Positions 17,529 through 26,818 are shown, numbered from the stretch's first letter. The stretch: DNA of 64,000 bases from Roseiarcus sp963798015 (GCA_963798015.1 CAWCSA010000026.1:62001-126000), one strand, 5' to 3'. Notes: generated by a model not told the origin, from the sequence alone. Numbers and translations are program-made.

Positions 17529-19070
17529 TCAGGCCGCTCCTGCGCGCGCGGGCTCGCGCTCCAGGCTGACCTCCGCTTCAAGGCTCGCCAGGTCACGAAA
17601 GACGGAGGCGACTGCAAGTGTGCGTCCCGCGCGGCGCATGCGCACGAGACCGTCTTTGCCGGCGAGGTCGCCTTCGACGGCGAGCTCGTCCCACTTTTCG
17701 GCATGACCGACGTAGTTGATCGGAACGTCGTAATGCTGGCTCCAGAAGAACGGAACTGCGTCGAAGGGCTCATGGCCCCCGAGCATGTTGAGTGCCGCGG
17801 CCTGTCCCTGCCGTTCCGCCGCGACCCAATGCTCGACGCGAATGGCTTCACCCGTCAGACGATCCGGCCAGCGCGCGATATCGCCGGCGGCGAAAATTCC
17901 TGGCGCGCTCGTTTCGAGAAAGGCGTCCACGACAATTCCGCGGTCAATTCTTAGGCCGGCGGCTTCCGCAAGACTGAGCCGCGGGCGCACGCCGAGCCCG
18001 GCGACAATGAGATCAGCCTCGAGGACGCTTCCGCCGCTGAGTGTGACTCGCTTGCCATCGACGCCGCGCGCGGTCTCGCGCAAATGGAAGACGATTCCGT
18101 GCTGCTCGTGAATCGTTTGCACGAGTCGGCTGAACTCGGGCCCGAGAATTTTCTCCATCGGCCGCTCTTCCGGCGCGACGACATGGACCTCGATGTTGCG
18201 CGCGCGTAGCGAGGCTGCAACTTCGAGGCCGATGAAGCTCGCGCCGAGCACAACGACGCGCCGCGCCATCTTCGCTCGTTCGATGATCGCCCGGCAATCT
18301 TTAAGCGAGCGAAGCACGAGCACGTCCGACGGCTGGGCGCCGGGGATGGACGGCGAGACCGGCTCGGCGCCGGTCGCGAGCAGGAGGCGATCGTAGGGCA
18401 GCTTGTCGCCCGTCGGGAGCGTGACTTCGCGCGCGCGGGCGTCGATGGAGTCGACGGTCGTATTCAGGCGTAGGTCAATGGCATTGTCGGAATAAAAGCT
18501 CGAATCGCGCAGCGGCAGCCAATCTTCTTGCGCGCTGCCGGCGAGATAATCCTTCGACAGATTGGGCCGATCGACAGGCGGCGAATCGTCGCTGCTCAGC
18601 ATGACGATGCCGCCCTCGTATTTTTGCCGGCGCAGCATCTCGGCCGCGGCGAATCCAGCGGCGCCGCCGCCGACGATCACAATTTTGTTGGGTTCGTCCC
18701 GCTTTCCGCGATGCTTCTTCTCGGGCTGAGCGCGCTTCTCGCGTACAAAGATCTTGCCGTCGCGCTGTTCGACGCGCCACGTATCGACTGAACTGAAAGC
18801 AGGCGCGTGCAACGCTTCTCCGGTCCTGAGATCGAAGCAGGCGTGATGCCAGGGACAGCGCACAGTATCATCGACAACGAGGCCCTCCGCGAGAGGGCCG
18901 TTATAGTGCGTGCACAGGGCGCCGATCGCGAAAATGTGAGCGCCGCGACACACGAGAAGAACCGGGTCTTGTCCGACATGGCCGGCGAGCTTGGCGCCGT
19001 CCGGCAGCTCGCTGGCGGGCACTCCCAACGCCAGATCGGGACCGGTGGGTTGCGCCTGATCTTCAGCCAT
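17529..19070 (-). CDS. Rieske-FAD/NAD(P)-dependent oxidoreductase (AIFM3-like)
   Basis: 513 residues in two parts. Residues 20-110 are a Rieske [2Fe-2S] domain with CTHYNG and CPWHHACF (two Cys, two His ligands). Residues 130-513 are a pyridine-nucleotide-disulphide reductase module with two Rossmann motifs (VIVGGGAAGFAAAE and VVLGASFIGLEVA) and the FAD-closing FAAGDIARW. The same fusion is seen in ferredoxin reductase-like and AIF-like proteins, which pass electrons from NAD(P)H to an iron-sulphur acceptor. It is divergent from cyoA across 286 bp and might share a regulator with it. The electron acceptor is unknown. Confidence 0.92.
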   Translation of the reverse strand: MAEDQAQPTGPDLALGVPASELPDGAKLAGHVGQDPVLLVCRGAHIFAIGALCTHYNGPLAEGLVVDDTVRCPWHHACFDLRTGEALHAPAFSSVDTWRVEQRDGKIFVREKRAQPEKKHRGKRDEPNKIVIVGGGAAGFAAAEMLRRQKYEGGIVMLSSDDSPPVDRPNLSKDYLAGSAQEDWLPLRDSSFYSDNAIDLRLNTTVDSIDARAREVTLPTGDKLPYDRLLLATGAEPVSPSIPGAQPSDVLVLRSLKDCRAIIERAKMARRVVVLGASFIGLEVAASLRARNIEVHVVAPEERPMEKILGPEFSRLVQTIHEQHGIVFHLRETARGVDGKRVTLSGGSVLEADLIVAGLGVRPRLSLAEAAGLRIDRGIVVDAFLETSAPGIFAAGDIARWPDRLTGEAIRVEHWVAAERQGQAAALNMLGGHEPFDAVPFFWSQHYDVPINYVGHAEKWDELAVEGDLAGKDGLVRMRRAGRTLAVASVFRDLASLEAEVSLEREPARAGAA

Positions 19071-19116
19071 TGCGTCCTCCCAAATTGGACTTCACATCCG
19101 TCGTTCACCATGCGCG

Positions 19117-19137
19117 TTTGATGACACCTATATCAAA
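19117..19137. promoter_or_regulatory. Inverted repeat TTTGAT-N9-ATCAAA in the cyo divergent region
   Basis: TTTGAT (19117-19122) and ATCAAA (19132-19137) form a perfect 6-bp dyad, 47 bp from the Rieske-FAD start and 220 bp from cyoA. The half-sites look like FNR/FixK boxes (TTGAT/ATCAA), but the 9-bp gap is 5 too long for that family. A candidate operator of unknown regulator. Confidence 0.3.
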
Positions 19138-19356
19138 TAGGCGGGGGCGTAAGCGGGGCGGGGTCCGACCCTATCAACCCGGACAAACGGACAAGGGCTT
19201 GAACTTGATCCCGGCCCTCGCGCCATGTCATGCTGTTTTCACGACCGCACAGCAATTTGCGGGCGGGTGAGTCGGGGTTGTGTGAGGATATCGGACGAGC
19301 CGATGTGACGTTCGGCGCGGCTGGACCTTGACGAGGAGTCACGCGGGCGGCGCGCC

Positions 19357-20265
19357 ATGATCCTCTGGGGTGGGGTTCGAAAACTAGCTTTTAGACTGGC
19401 GCCATTTGGCGCCGCGCTGCTCCTTGGCGGCTGCGACTGGGCGGTGCTCGATCCAAAAGGACCGGTTGGCGACGCCAACCGACAAATCCTGATCGACTCG
19501 GTCGGCATCATGCTCGCCATCGTCGTTCCGACGATCATCGCCATTCTTGGCGCCGCCTGGTGGTACCGGTCCTCCAATACCCGGGCGCGTTACTTGCCGG
19601 ACTTCGAATATTCCGGCGCGCTTGAGTTGATTGTTTGGGGGATTCCTCTCCTGACCATCATGCTCTTAGGCGGGGTCGCCTGGGTCGGCTCGCATGACCT
19701 CGATCCGGCGAAACCGCTGGTGTCGAAGGAAGAGCCGATTAACGTCCAGGTCGTGTCGCTCGACTGGAAGTGGCTGTTCATCTACCCGGACCAGCACGTC
19801 GCCAGCGTCAATCGCCTGGTCATTCCTGCGGGCGTTCCCGTCCACTTCACGCTGACGTCCGGCAGCGTGATGACGGCTTTCTTCGTCCCGCAGCTTGGCA
19901 GCATGATCTACACCATGAACCGCATGGGGACGCAGCTCCATCTGGCGGCTCATGACCCGGGCACGTTTCGCGGCCTCGCCACCCAGCTGAGCGGCGACGG
20001 GTTTGCGGACATGCATTTCGAGGTCGTGGCGAAAACGACGCCGGAATTTTACGAGTGGCTCGGCCAGGTCCGCAGCGGCGGCGAAGACCTCACGTCGGCG
20101 CGCTATATCGCGCTTTCAAAACAGAGCGTCCTTCCGGAGCCAATTGCGTTCAAGACTGTCGAAGACGGATTGTTCGACAAGGTTCTGGATCAGACGTTGC
20201 CGCCGGGTCCCGGCCCGGTCGCCGAGACCAATCCGGGCGCTGCCGCGCGGATGATGAGGAAATAG
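19357..20265 (+). CDS. cyoA: Cytochrome bo3-type ubiquinol oxidase subunit II
   Basis: 302 residues. A lipoprotein signal ends in LLLGGC (lipobox Cys), then two membrane helices (VGIMLAIVVPTIIAILGAA and LIVWGIPLLTIMLLGGVAWV), then the periplasmic cupredoxin domain. The CuA ligands of cytochrome c oxidases are absent: the loop reads QLSGDGFADMHF with no Cys-x3-Cys. This makes it a quinol oxidase subunit. The gene starts a tight operon: one base to cyoB, then 4-bp overlaps. The oxidase reduces O2 with ubiquinol and pumps protons in the inner membrane. Confidence 0.93.
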   Translation: MILWGGVRKLAFRLAPFGAALLLGGCDWAVLDPKGPVGDANRQILIDSVGIMLAIVVPTIIAILGAAWWYRSSNTRARYLPDFEYSGALELIVWGIPLLTIMLLGGVAWVGSHDLDPAKPLVSKEEPINVQVVSLDWKWLFIYPDQHVASVNRLVIPAGVPVHFTLTSGSVMTAFFVPQLGSMIYTMNRMGTQLHLAAHDPGTFRGLATQLSGDGFADMHFEVVAKTTPEFYEWLGQVRSGGEDLTSARYIALSKQSVLPEPIAFKTVEDGLFDKVLDQTLPPGPGPVAETNPGAAARMMRK

Positions 20266-20266
20266 A

Positions 20267-22270
20267 ATGTTCGGCAAGCTGACCTGGGGCGCAATCCCCT
20301 TCGACCAGCCCATCCCCCTGTTTGCGGGCGCCTTCGTTATCGTGGTGGTCCTGGCCGTGCTGGCTTTCATCACGATCAAGGGCTGGGTCCCCTATCTGTG
20401 GCGCGAATGGATCACCAGCGTCGACCACAAGCGGATCGGCGTCATGTATGTGACGCTCGCTGCGGTGATGCTGCTGCGCGGTTTCATCGACGCGCTCATG
20501 ATGCGATCGCAGCAGGCGCTCGCGTTCCAGTCACAGGGCTACCTGCCGCCGGAGCACTACAACCAAATCTTCTCCGCCCACGGCACGATCATGATCTTTT
20601 TCATGGCGATGCCGTTCATGATCGGGCTCATGAACTTCGTCGTGCCGCTGCAGCTTGGCGTGCGCGACGTGGCCTTTCCGACCTTGAATTCGGTCAGCTT
20701 CTGGCTCACCGCGACCGGGGCGCTCCTGGTCAATTTGTCGCTGGTCGTCGGCGAGTTCGCCCGCACCGGCTGGCTCCCATTTCCACCGCTTTCCGAACTG
20801 ACTTATTCGCCGGGCGTCGGCGTCGATTATTACTTGTGGGCGATCCAGATTTCCGGCGTGGGCACCCTCATGACCGGCGTCAATTTCGTGACCACTATTT
20901 TGAAGATTCACGCCCCCGGCATGACCTACATGCGCATGCCGATCTTCACCTGGACGGCGCTCGCGACCAATCTGCTCATTGTCGCCGCCTTCCCGGTTTT
21001 GACGGCCACGCTGGCGATGCTGACGCTCGACCGATACCTCGGCTTCCACTTCTTCACCAATGAGGGCGGCGGCAACATGATGATGTTCATGAACCTCATC
21101 TGGATCTGGGGCCACCCGGAGGTTTACATTCTCGTCCTGCCGGCGTTCGGCATTTACTCCGAGGTGGTGTCGACCTTCTCGCGCAAGCCCATCTTCGGCT
21201 ACCGCTCGATGGTCCTGGCCACACTTGCGATTTGCGTCCTGGCGTTCATGGTGTGGCTCCATCATTTCTTCACCATGGGCGCCGGCCCCAACGTCAACGC
21301 TGTCTTCGGTATCGTGTCGATGATCATCGCGGTGCCGACGGGCGTGAAGGTGTTCAATTGGCTCTTCACCATGTACGGGGGACGGATCGTCTATGCGACG
21401 CCGATGCTCTGGGCGATCGGTTTCATGGTGACTTTCGTCATCGGCGGCCTGACCGGGGTCCTCCTCGCTGTTCCGCCGGCCGACTTCGTTTTGCACAACA
21501 GCGTGTTCCTGATCGCGCATTTTCACAACGTGATCATCGGCGGCGTGGCGTTTGGCGCCTTCGCCGGATACACCTTCTGGTTCCCGAAGGCATTCGGCTT
21601 CCGTTTGCATGAGGGGTGGGGCAAGGCCGCGTTCTGGTGCTGGTTTTTCGGCTTCTACCTGGCTTTCGTGCCGCTCTATGTCACGGGCCTCATGGGCATG
21701 ACCCGTCGGTTGCAGCACTATGACGTGCCCGAATGGCATCCCTGGCTCTTGGTCGCCGCCTTCGGCGCCGCGGTCATTCTGGCCGGCATCTTGTGTCAGG
21801 TCACCCAACTCGTCGTGAGCATCCGCCATCGTGAAGAGCTTCGCGACCTGACCGGCGACCCCTGGATGGGCCGCTCGCTCGAATGGTCAACGCCGTCGCC
21901 CCCGCCCGCGTTCAATTTCGCCGTCCTGCCTAACGTTGAGGATCGAGACGACTATTGGCGCACCGCGCGCCTGGCGGAGCGTGGGTTAGGTCCCACGGTC
22001 GAGCCGGTCTACAAGGCCATCGAGGTGCCGAGAAACAGCCCGACCGGCTTTATCTGCGCGTTCTTCGCCACCTTCGGCGGCTTCGGCATGATCTGGCAGA
22101 TTTGGTGGCTGGTCATTGTCGCCGTGGTTGGCGCCTTTGCGACATTCGTCGTGTTCGCCTGGCGCGATCGCACTGAATATGAAATTCCGGCCGCGGAGGT
22201 CGCTCGCATCGATCGCGCGAACCGGCAGGCGCGCGGCGAAGCGCTTGTCAGGGCGGAGGCTCTCTCGTGA
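20267..22270 (+). CDS. cyoB: Cytochrome bo3-type ubiquinol oxidase subunit I
   Basis: 667 residues, full length for CyoB. The heme-copper centre is complete: an early His in IFSAHGTIMIF, the CuB/Tyr motif WGHPEVYILVLPAFG, HHFFTMG for the CuB His pair, and HNVIIGGVAFGAFAG-type His ligands near residue 420. It has about 15 membrane helices. The core catalytic subunit binds low-spin heme b and the heme o3-CuB site, reduces O2 and pumps protons. It overlaps cyoC by 4 bp. No cyoE (heme O synthase) follows cyoD here, so heme O must come from a gene elsewhere. Confidence 0.95.
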   Translation: MFGKLTWGAIPFDQPIPLFAGAFVIVVVLAVLAFITIKGWVPYLWREWITSVDHKRIGVMYVTLAAVMLLRGFIDALMMRSQQALAFQSQGYLPPEHYNQIFSAHGTIMIFFMAMPFMIGLMNFVVPLQLGVRDVAFPTLNSVSFWLTATGALLVNLSLVVGEFARTGWLPFPPLSELTYSPGVGVDYYLWAIQISGVGTLMTGVNFVTTILKIHAPGMTYMRMPIFTWTALATNLLIVAAFPVLTATLAMLTLDRYLGFHFFTNEGGGNMMMFMNLIWIWGHPEVYILVLPAFGIYSEVVSTFSRKPIFGYRSMVLATLAICVLAFMVWLHHFFTMGAGPNVNAVFGIVSMIIAVPTGVKVFNWLFTMYGGRIVYATPMLWAIGFMVTFVIGGLTGVLLAVPPADFVLHNSVFLIAHFHNVIIGGVAFGAFAGYTFWFPKAFGFRLHEGWGKAAFWCWFFGFYLAFVPLYVTGLMGMTRRLQHYDVPEWHPWLLVAAFGAAVILAGILCQVTQLVVSIRHREELRDLTGDPWMGRSLEWSTPSPPPAFNFAVLPNVEDRDDYWRTARLAERGLGPTVEPVYKAIEVPRNSPTGFICAFFATFGGFGMIWQIWWLVIVAVVGAFATFVVFAWRDRTEYEIPAAEVARIDRANRQARGEALVRAEALS

Positions 22271-22923
22271 CGGCCTTTCAGGCAGGCGCAGACTACGGCG
22301 ACGGCCGACGCGAACAGGCGCACGGCCGCCCGGCGGCGATTTTCGATCACACCCATCCAGCCTCGAAACGCATCATTTCCGGCTACGGCTTCTGGATCTT
22401 CCTGCTCAGCGACATCATTATGTTCTCGGCGTTTTTCGCCACCTATGCGGTGCTCTCCGGCGAGACCGCGGGGGGCCCGAGCGGCAGAGATCTGTTCGAT
22501 CTGCATAATGTCGCGATCGAGACCGGCTGTCTTTTGCTTTCAAGCTTTACGTGCGGCTTGGCCGCGATCGGCGCGCGGGCGCATAACAGCCTCATGTACT
22601 ACGGCGGCATGGCGGCGACCTGCGTGCTCGGACTTGGCTTCCTCGCGCTCGAGATTCACGAATTCGTCGGCCTGATCGCTCAGGGCGCGGGACCGACGCG
22701 CAGCGCGTTCCTCTCCGCCTTCTTCACGCTCGTCGGTTGTCACGGCGTCCACGTCACGCTCGGCATTTTATGGCTGCTGACGATGATCGCGCAGGTGTTC
22801 GCCAAGGGCTATCGCGCCGACATTCTGCGTCGCGTGCTCTGCTTCGCGCTGTTCTGGCACACGCTCGACATCATCTGGGTCGCGATTTTCACGGTCGTCT
22901 ATCTTTTCGGAGCAGGCGCATGA
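22267..22923 (+). CDS. cyoC: Cytochrome bo3-type ubiquinol oxidase subunit III
   Basis: 218 residues with five membrane helices. Characteristic pieces are SGYGFWIFLLSDIIMFSAFF near the start, TLVGCHGVHVTLGI and the C-terminal FWHTLDIIWVAIFTVVYLF. It starts inside the last codons of cyoB (GTGA overlap) and ends inside the cyoD start (ATGA overlap), so translation is coupled along the operon. Subunit III has no redox centre; it stabilises subunit I and its proton uptake. Confidence 0.95.
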   Translation: MTAFQAGADYGDGRREQAHGRPAAIFDHTHPASKRIISGYGFWIFLLSDIIMFSAFFATYAVLSGETAGGPSGRDLFDLHNVAIETGCLLLSSFTCGLAAIGARAHNSLMYYGGMAATCVLGLGFLALEIHEFVGLIAQGAGPTRSAFLSAFFTLVGCHGVHVTLGILWLLTMIAQVFAKGYRADILRRVLCFALFWHTLDIIWVAIFTVVYLFGAGA

Positions 22924-23312
22924 GCTCAACCGACGACTATCAGCCGCTACACGGGACCGACCATGCCCCCGGCGACGAACCCGCGGGACGTCACGAGATC
23001 TCCGCAGGCGTCGTTGGTTACCTTATCGGCCTTGGCCTGGCGGTCCTGCTGACCGCGGTGTCTTTCTTTATCGCCGGGACGTCCTTGGTTTGGCACCCGA
23101 GCATTCCGATTGCGCTCGTGGTGCTGGCGATCGCTCAGATCGGTGTGCACCTGGTCTTCTTCCTGCACATCACCACCGGACCCGACAACGTCAATAACGT
23201 GCTGGCGCTCGCATTCGGCGTCCTGATCGTCTTTCTGATCATCATCGGGTCGCTCTGGATCATGTACAATTTGAACCAGAATATGGGACCGATGCAGATG
23301 CCAATGGGATGA
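22920..23312 (+). CDS. cyoD: Cytochrome bo3-type ubiquinol oxidase subunit IV
   Basis: 130 residues from the ATG at 22920, which overlaps the cyoC stop as ATGA; a longer in-frame reading from 22737 lies inside cyoC and is unlikely. A hydrophilic N-terminus is followed by three helices (VVGYLIGLGLAVLLTAVSFF, IPIALVVLAIAQIGVHLVFF, LAFGVLIVFLIIIGSLWI). The IQIxVHLxFFLH-type signature is clear. It is an assembly subunit of the bo3 oxidase and the last gene of the operon; the next gene is convergent. Confidence 0.93.
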   Translation: MSSTDDYQPLHGTDHAPGDEPAGRHEISAGVVGYLIGLGLAVLLTAVSFFIAGTSLVWHPSIPIALVVLAIAQIGVHLVFFLHITTGPDNVNNVLALAFGVLIVFLIIIGSLWIMYNLNQNMGPMQMPMG

Positions 23313-23338
23313 ATGGCGCCCGCGCGGCGGCTACGCGC

Positions 23339-24475
23339 CTAAGAGAGCGCCTCTAAGGGCGCAGCCTCGCTGATCCTCTTGACCTTGCGGGTCCAAATGC
23401 GCACCGGGCTCGCGCGGCCTCGCAAGCGATGTTCGCCTAGATCTTCCAATCGGCCGATTCGCTCCGCGGCGACTTCCGGGGACAAAGCCTGGATCGCCCG
23501 AACAACGGCGTCGCTTACGACCAGTTGCGTTTTCAATGAGCGGGTCAGCGTCTGCAGCCGCGCGGCCGTGTTGACCGTATCGCCGATTGCGGTGAACGAC
23601 ATGCCGTACTCGCTGCCGACATCGCCAAGAACGACCGATCCGTAGTTGAGGCCGATGCCGATATCGAGCCGGGCGTCTCCCTCATCCTCGCGTTCCTGGT
23701 TCCAGCGTTCGAGCGTCTCGAGCATCATCTCGGCGCAGTTCAGCGCGCTCGCAGCGTCATTGGGGCTCGCAGCCGTGGCGCCGAATACGGCGATAATCCC
23801 GTCGCCCATATATTGGTCGACCGTACCGCCGCTGACGAAGATCCGCTCTGTCATGCGGGTATGAAACTCGCGCAACATTGCGAGGACGTCTTCGGGAGCC
23901 ATGAGCTCCGCCATTCGCGTGAACGCGACGATGTCGGCAAACAGCACCGCGACCGTCTCCCGGCGTCCGGCCCCGAGCGGTTCGTCCTGGGCGGCCAGCA
24001 ACTCGACAATGTTGGGTGAAAAATAACGAGAAAGATTGTTCCGCGCTCGTTCAGCAGCCATACGCTGCCGATCCATCTCTCGCAGCTTTGCGATATTGGC
24101 CAACGCTTTATGGACCGTAATTTCGAGATCGCGCAGATCCACCGGCTTGGTGACGAAATCGAAGGCGCCGCGGTTCATTGCGGTTCGCAGATTCGTCATA
24201 TCTCCGTACGCCGAGACGATGATCGCCTGCACCGCCAGCTGCCGCTCGCGAAGCTCGTTCAGCAACGTCAACCCATCCATCACCGGCATGTTGATGTCGA
24301 GCAGCATGAGGTCGATGTCAGGCTCGGCCGATAGCGCCGCGAGCGCCTCACCGCCATGGTGCGCGAAACGGAATTCGAACTCCTCGTCGCGAATTTGGAC
24401 GCGGAAGCGCTGTCGGATCAAAAGCTCGAAATCAGGCTCGTCATCGACAGCGAGAATCTTGGCTGAAGCGGCCAA
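23339..24475 (-). CDS. Response regulator fused to a class III adenylate/guanylate cyclase
   Basis: 378 residues. Receiver domain 1-125 (phospho-Asp60 in MLLDINMPVMDG, Lys in TKPVD), a helical linker with coiled-coil character (KLREMDRQRMAAERARNN), then a class III cyclase domain from about residue 165. The cyclase has both metal-binding Asp residues (VLFADIVAFTRM and YMGDGIIAVFG), the DVGSEYGM loop and the catalytic Asn/Arg segment AIGDTVNTAARLQ, so it should be active. It would make cAMP (or cGMP) when phosphorylated. Third gene of an operon with a histidine kinase and a single-domain receiver. Confidence 0.92.
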   Translation of the reverse strand: MAASAKILAVDDEPDFELLIRQRFRVQIRDEEFEFRFAHHGGEALAALSAEPDIDLMLLDINMPVMDGLTLLNELRERQLAVQAIIVSAYGDMTNLRTAMNRGAFDFVTKPVDLRDLEITVHKALANIAKLREMDRQRMAAERARNNLSRYFSPNIVELLAAQDEPLGAGRRETVAVLFADIVAFTRMAELMAPEDVLAMLREFHTRMTERIFVSGGTVDQYMGDGIIAVFGATAASPNDAASALNCAEMMLETLERWNQEREDEGDARLDIGIGLNYGSVVLGDVGSEYGMSFTAIGDTVNTAARLQTLTRSLKTQLVVSDAVVRAIQALSPEVAAERIGRLEDLGEHRLRGRASPVRIWTRKVKRISEAAPLEALS

Positions 24476-24485
24476 TGGGCTCCCC

Positions 24486-24890
24486 TTAACTCAACGGTCC
24501 GTGCAGCTCGCGCAGACGAATTCTCAAAAAGTCGAAGTCGACTGGCTTGGTCACAAAAGCAGCCGCCCCGTCGGCGGCGGCGCGCTCGCGCCGTTCATCG
24601 TCAGCGTAAGCGGTCAGCATCATCACCGGGAGCTCGGGTCGCCTCTTCTTGATTTCCCGCAGGAGCGCCAGACCATCCATTCCAGGCATATTGATATCCG
24701 ACAGGATCACGATCCGCTGCGGCTCGATTTCGTTGGCAAGTCGCTCGAGCGCTTCCGAGGCCGAAAGCGCAAAATGCAGGACATAGACTCCGTCCCGCGT
24801 CTCGCGCCGAAACTGCTGCCGAAACAGGATCGCGACATCGGGTTCGTCGTCGACAATCAAGATGCTGACCGTCATGACATCGCAACTCAT
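24486..24890 (-). CDS. Single-domain response regulator
   Basis: 134 residues from the ATG at 24890, which overlaps the kinase stop as ATGA; an ATG at 24875 (MTVSILIVDDEPD) is equally possible and gives 129. Only a receiver domain is present: acidic pocket VDDEPD, phospho-Asp in LSDINMPGMDG, Thr in MLTAYAD, Lys in TKPVD. There is no output domain, so it is probably a phosphate shuttle or competing phospho-sink between the upstream kinase and the downstream receiver-cyclase, which starts 10 bp later. Confidence 0.88.
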   Translation of the reverse strand: MSCDVMTVSILIVDDEPDVAILFRQQFRRETRDGVYVLHFALSASEALERLANEIEPQRIVILSDINMPGMDGLALLREIKKRRPELPVMMLTAYADDERRERAAADGAAAFVTKPVDFDFLRIRLRELHGPLS

Positions 24891-26557
24891 GCAGAAAGGT
24901 TCAAGGCGCCCTTGGCGCCGAGACCGCGCGGCAGACATACCGTGAATTCGGTGAACTCCCCGACTCTGCTCGAGACCTCGATCGTCCCACCATGCTGTTT
25001 GGTGATGATTTCATAGCTGATCGACAGCCCGAGCCCCGTGCCCTCGCCGCTCGGTTTTGTGGTGAAGAAAGGTTGGAACAGCCTGTTCCTGATCTCACTG
25101 GGAATACCGTCGCCGTTGTCGCGCACCCGCACTTCAACCGCTGTCCCAAGATCGCGTGAGGTCACGGTCAGCGTCGGTTTGAACTCCCTGTCATTTGTCT
25201 CTCGCCGGCGCTTGTTCGCGGCGTAGAAGGCGTTGCCGAAGAGATTGAGGAACACGCGCGTCATGTCTTGGGGCACAAGCGCGACCGGCGCGATGTTCTT
25301 GCCGTAGGCCCGTTCTATCGTCATGTTGAAGTTTTGATCCTGAGCGCGGGCGCCGTGATAGGCGAGATTGAGCGACTCGTCGACCAGAGCGTTGAGATCC
25401 ACGGTTTCCGGACTGCCGCTGCCGCTGCGGGAATGAGCCAGCATGCTCTTGACGATATTGTCGGCGCGCCTGCCATGCTCAACAATCCGGTGGAGGTTGC
25501 CGATCAGCATCTCGCTCGCCTCATCGACCTCGCGGCGCCGTCGCTCGTCGAGCGATGCGAAGGCCGGCCCGGCGGCCTCGTTCATTTCGCCGAGCAGACC
25601 GACAGAAAGACTGGCGAAGTTGTTGACGAAATTGAGCGGGTTCTTGATCTCGTGCGCGATCCCCGCCGTCAATTGACCGAGCGAGGCCATTTTTTCCGCC
25701 TGAATGAGATTGGCTTGGGCGGCCTTCAGATCGTGCAGCGCGGCCTCGGCAGTATCGCGCGCGGCTCGCGTTTCCATTTCCGCCTGTTGGCGTTCGCGTT
25801 CGAGGCGGTCCCGCTCGATCAGGCTGACGCGCAACATGCCGAGCGTGCTCGCCATGGAGGCGATCTCCGGCACGCCTGAGTGCGGCATAGCGGCGTTCAG
25901 TTCGCCATGCGTGATTGAAGCAATGCTCCGATCCAGGTGTTTCAGGGGAACGGTAATCGAGCGAACGGTCATCGCGGTGAAGCCCAATGCGAGCGCCAGC
26001 GCTCCTATTCCGGCCGCGATCGCCAGCTTGACCGCGAACTCGGCGTGGCGCGTGGACACGTCTCGCCGCGCCAGGGCTTGTCGCTCAATTCTCTCCACGA
26101 TCCTGTCGAGATGCTGGTCAATAGCCATGACCCGGCCCTTGGCTTGCGACAGGAGGGCGTTGCCCGCTGCGCCGTCGTCGCTCGAATAGGCGACGCCCGC
26201 CTGGCGAGCGAGATCGGTCATGCTGTAAACTTCGCCTTCGATCGCCTTGACGACCGTCGGATCGACGACCGAAATTGCCTTCAGATCGGAGTCGAGTCCC
26301 AACTCGGCGAGGTCCGCTGCTTGCTGAGACGCCGCGAGCTGCGTGACGGCGGAGTTGATCGCCCAATATTTCAAATCGCCAAAGTGCTTGCTCGCCGAAT
26401 TGGCGTTCTTGACGATCGAAACAAGCTTGGCTTCCTCGTTGAGGCTTTGCAAGTCGCGAACCAGCTCTCGTATTAGCAGCGCGGAGGAACCGGCGAGGAT
26501 TGCCAGTAGCAGAGCGGACAGAAAGATCAGCCTCAGGCGAATTGAGAAATTTGGCAT
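24887..26557 (-). CDS. Membrane sensor histidine kinase
   Basis: 556 residues. Helix 1 (residues 8-30), periplasmic sensor of about 140 residues with no recognised domain, helix 2 (about 176-197), HAMP (200-250), coiled coil, HisKA with phospho-acceptor His302 in GIAHEIKNPLNF, and an HATPase_c domain with N-box NLFGNAFYAANKRR, RDNGDGIP and GEGTGLGLSIS. The HisKA/HATPase type resembles the kinases often linked to single-domain receivers. First gene of the operon with a receiver and a receiver-cyclase, so the signal probably ends in cyclic nucleotide synthesis. The stimulus is unknown. Confidence 0.92.
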   Translation of the reverse strand: MPNFSIRLRLIFLSALLLAILAGSSALLIRELVRDLQSLNEEAKLVSIVKNANSASKHFGDLKYWAINSAVTQLAASQQAADLAELGLDSDLKAISVVDPTVVKAIEGEVYSMTDLARQAGVAYSSDDGAAGNALLSQAKGRVMAIDQHLDRIVERIERQALARRDVSTRHAEFAVKLAIAAGIGALALALGFTAMTVRSITVPLKHLDRSIASITHGELNAAMPHSGVPEIASMASTLGMLRVSLIERDRLERERQQAEMETRAARDTAEAALHDLKAAQANLIQAEKMASLGQLTAGIAHEIKNPLNFVNNFASLSVGLLGEMNEAAGPAFASLDERRRREVDEASEMLIGNLHRIVEHGRRADNIVKSMLAHSRSGSGSPETVDLNALVDESLNLAYHGARAQDQNFNMTIERAYGKNIAPVALVPQDMTRVFLNLFGNAFYAANKRRRETNDREFKPTLTVTSRDLGTAVEVRVRDNGDGIPSEIRNRLFQPFFTTKPSGEGTGLGLSISYEIITKQHGGTIEVSSRVGEFTEFTVCLPRGLGAKGALNLSA

Positions 26558-26754
26558 CGATAGAATTCACAAGGGCCGCCGGCGACACGCAGGAAGCGAG
26601 GGGCCTTTCACGCCAACTGTCGAGCCTGTCAATCCCACCCAGTCGCTGAAGCCGGCCCGAGTGTCACCAATCGTCCAAGTTTCGGCGCTTGCGAACATCA
26701 TCACACGGTTTGCGATGCAGCAAAAGAATGTCACACTCGTGTTAAACTATGCGA

Positions 26755-26779
26755 GGAACAACCGTTCAATCCTATTGTT
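26755..26779 (+). promoter_or_regulatory. Candidate EcfG (general stress sigma) promoter of the CHRD gene
   Basis: GGAAC at 26755-26759 and TGTT at 26776-26779, separated by 16 bp, resemble the alphaproteobacterial EcfG consensus GGAAC-N16/17-CGTT with one mismatch in the -10 box. The expected start is about 30 bp before the CHRD ribosome site. The match is short and could be chance. Confidence 0.35.
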
Positions 26780-26818
26780 TGTAGGGACAGATCTGTTGTG
26801 AGCCAAATGGAGGAAAAG

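Noticed and set aside
19117..19137. An FNR/FixK box in front of cyoA
   Set aside because: The TTGAT and ATCAA halves are 9 bp apart and not 4, so the family assignment does not hold.
20531..21829. Minus-strand open frame of 432 codons
   Set aside because: Antisense to cyoB, with His/Glu/Asp-rich composition typical of a shadow of hydrophobic codons.
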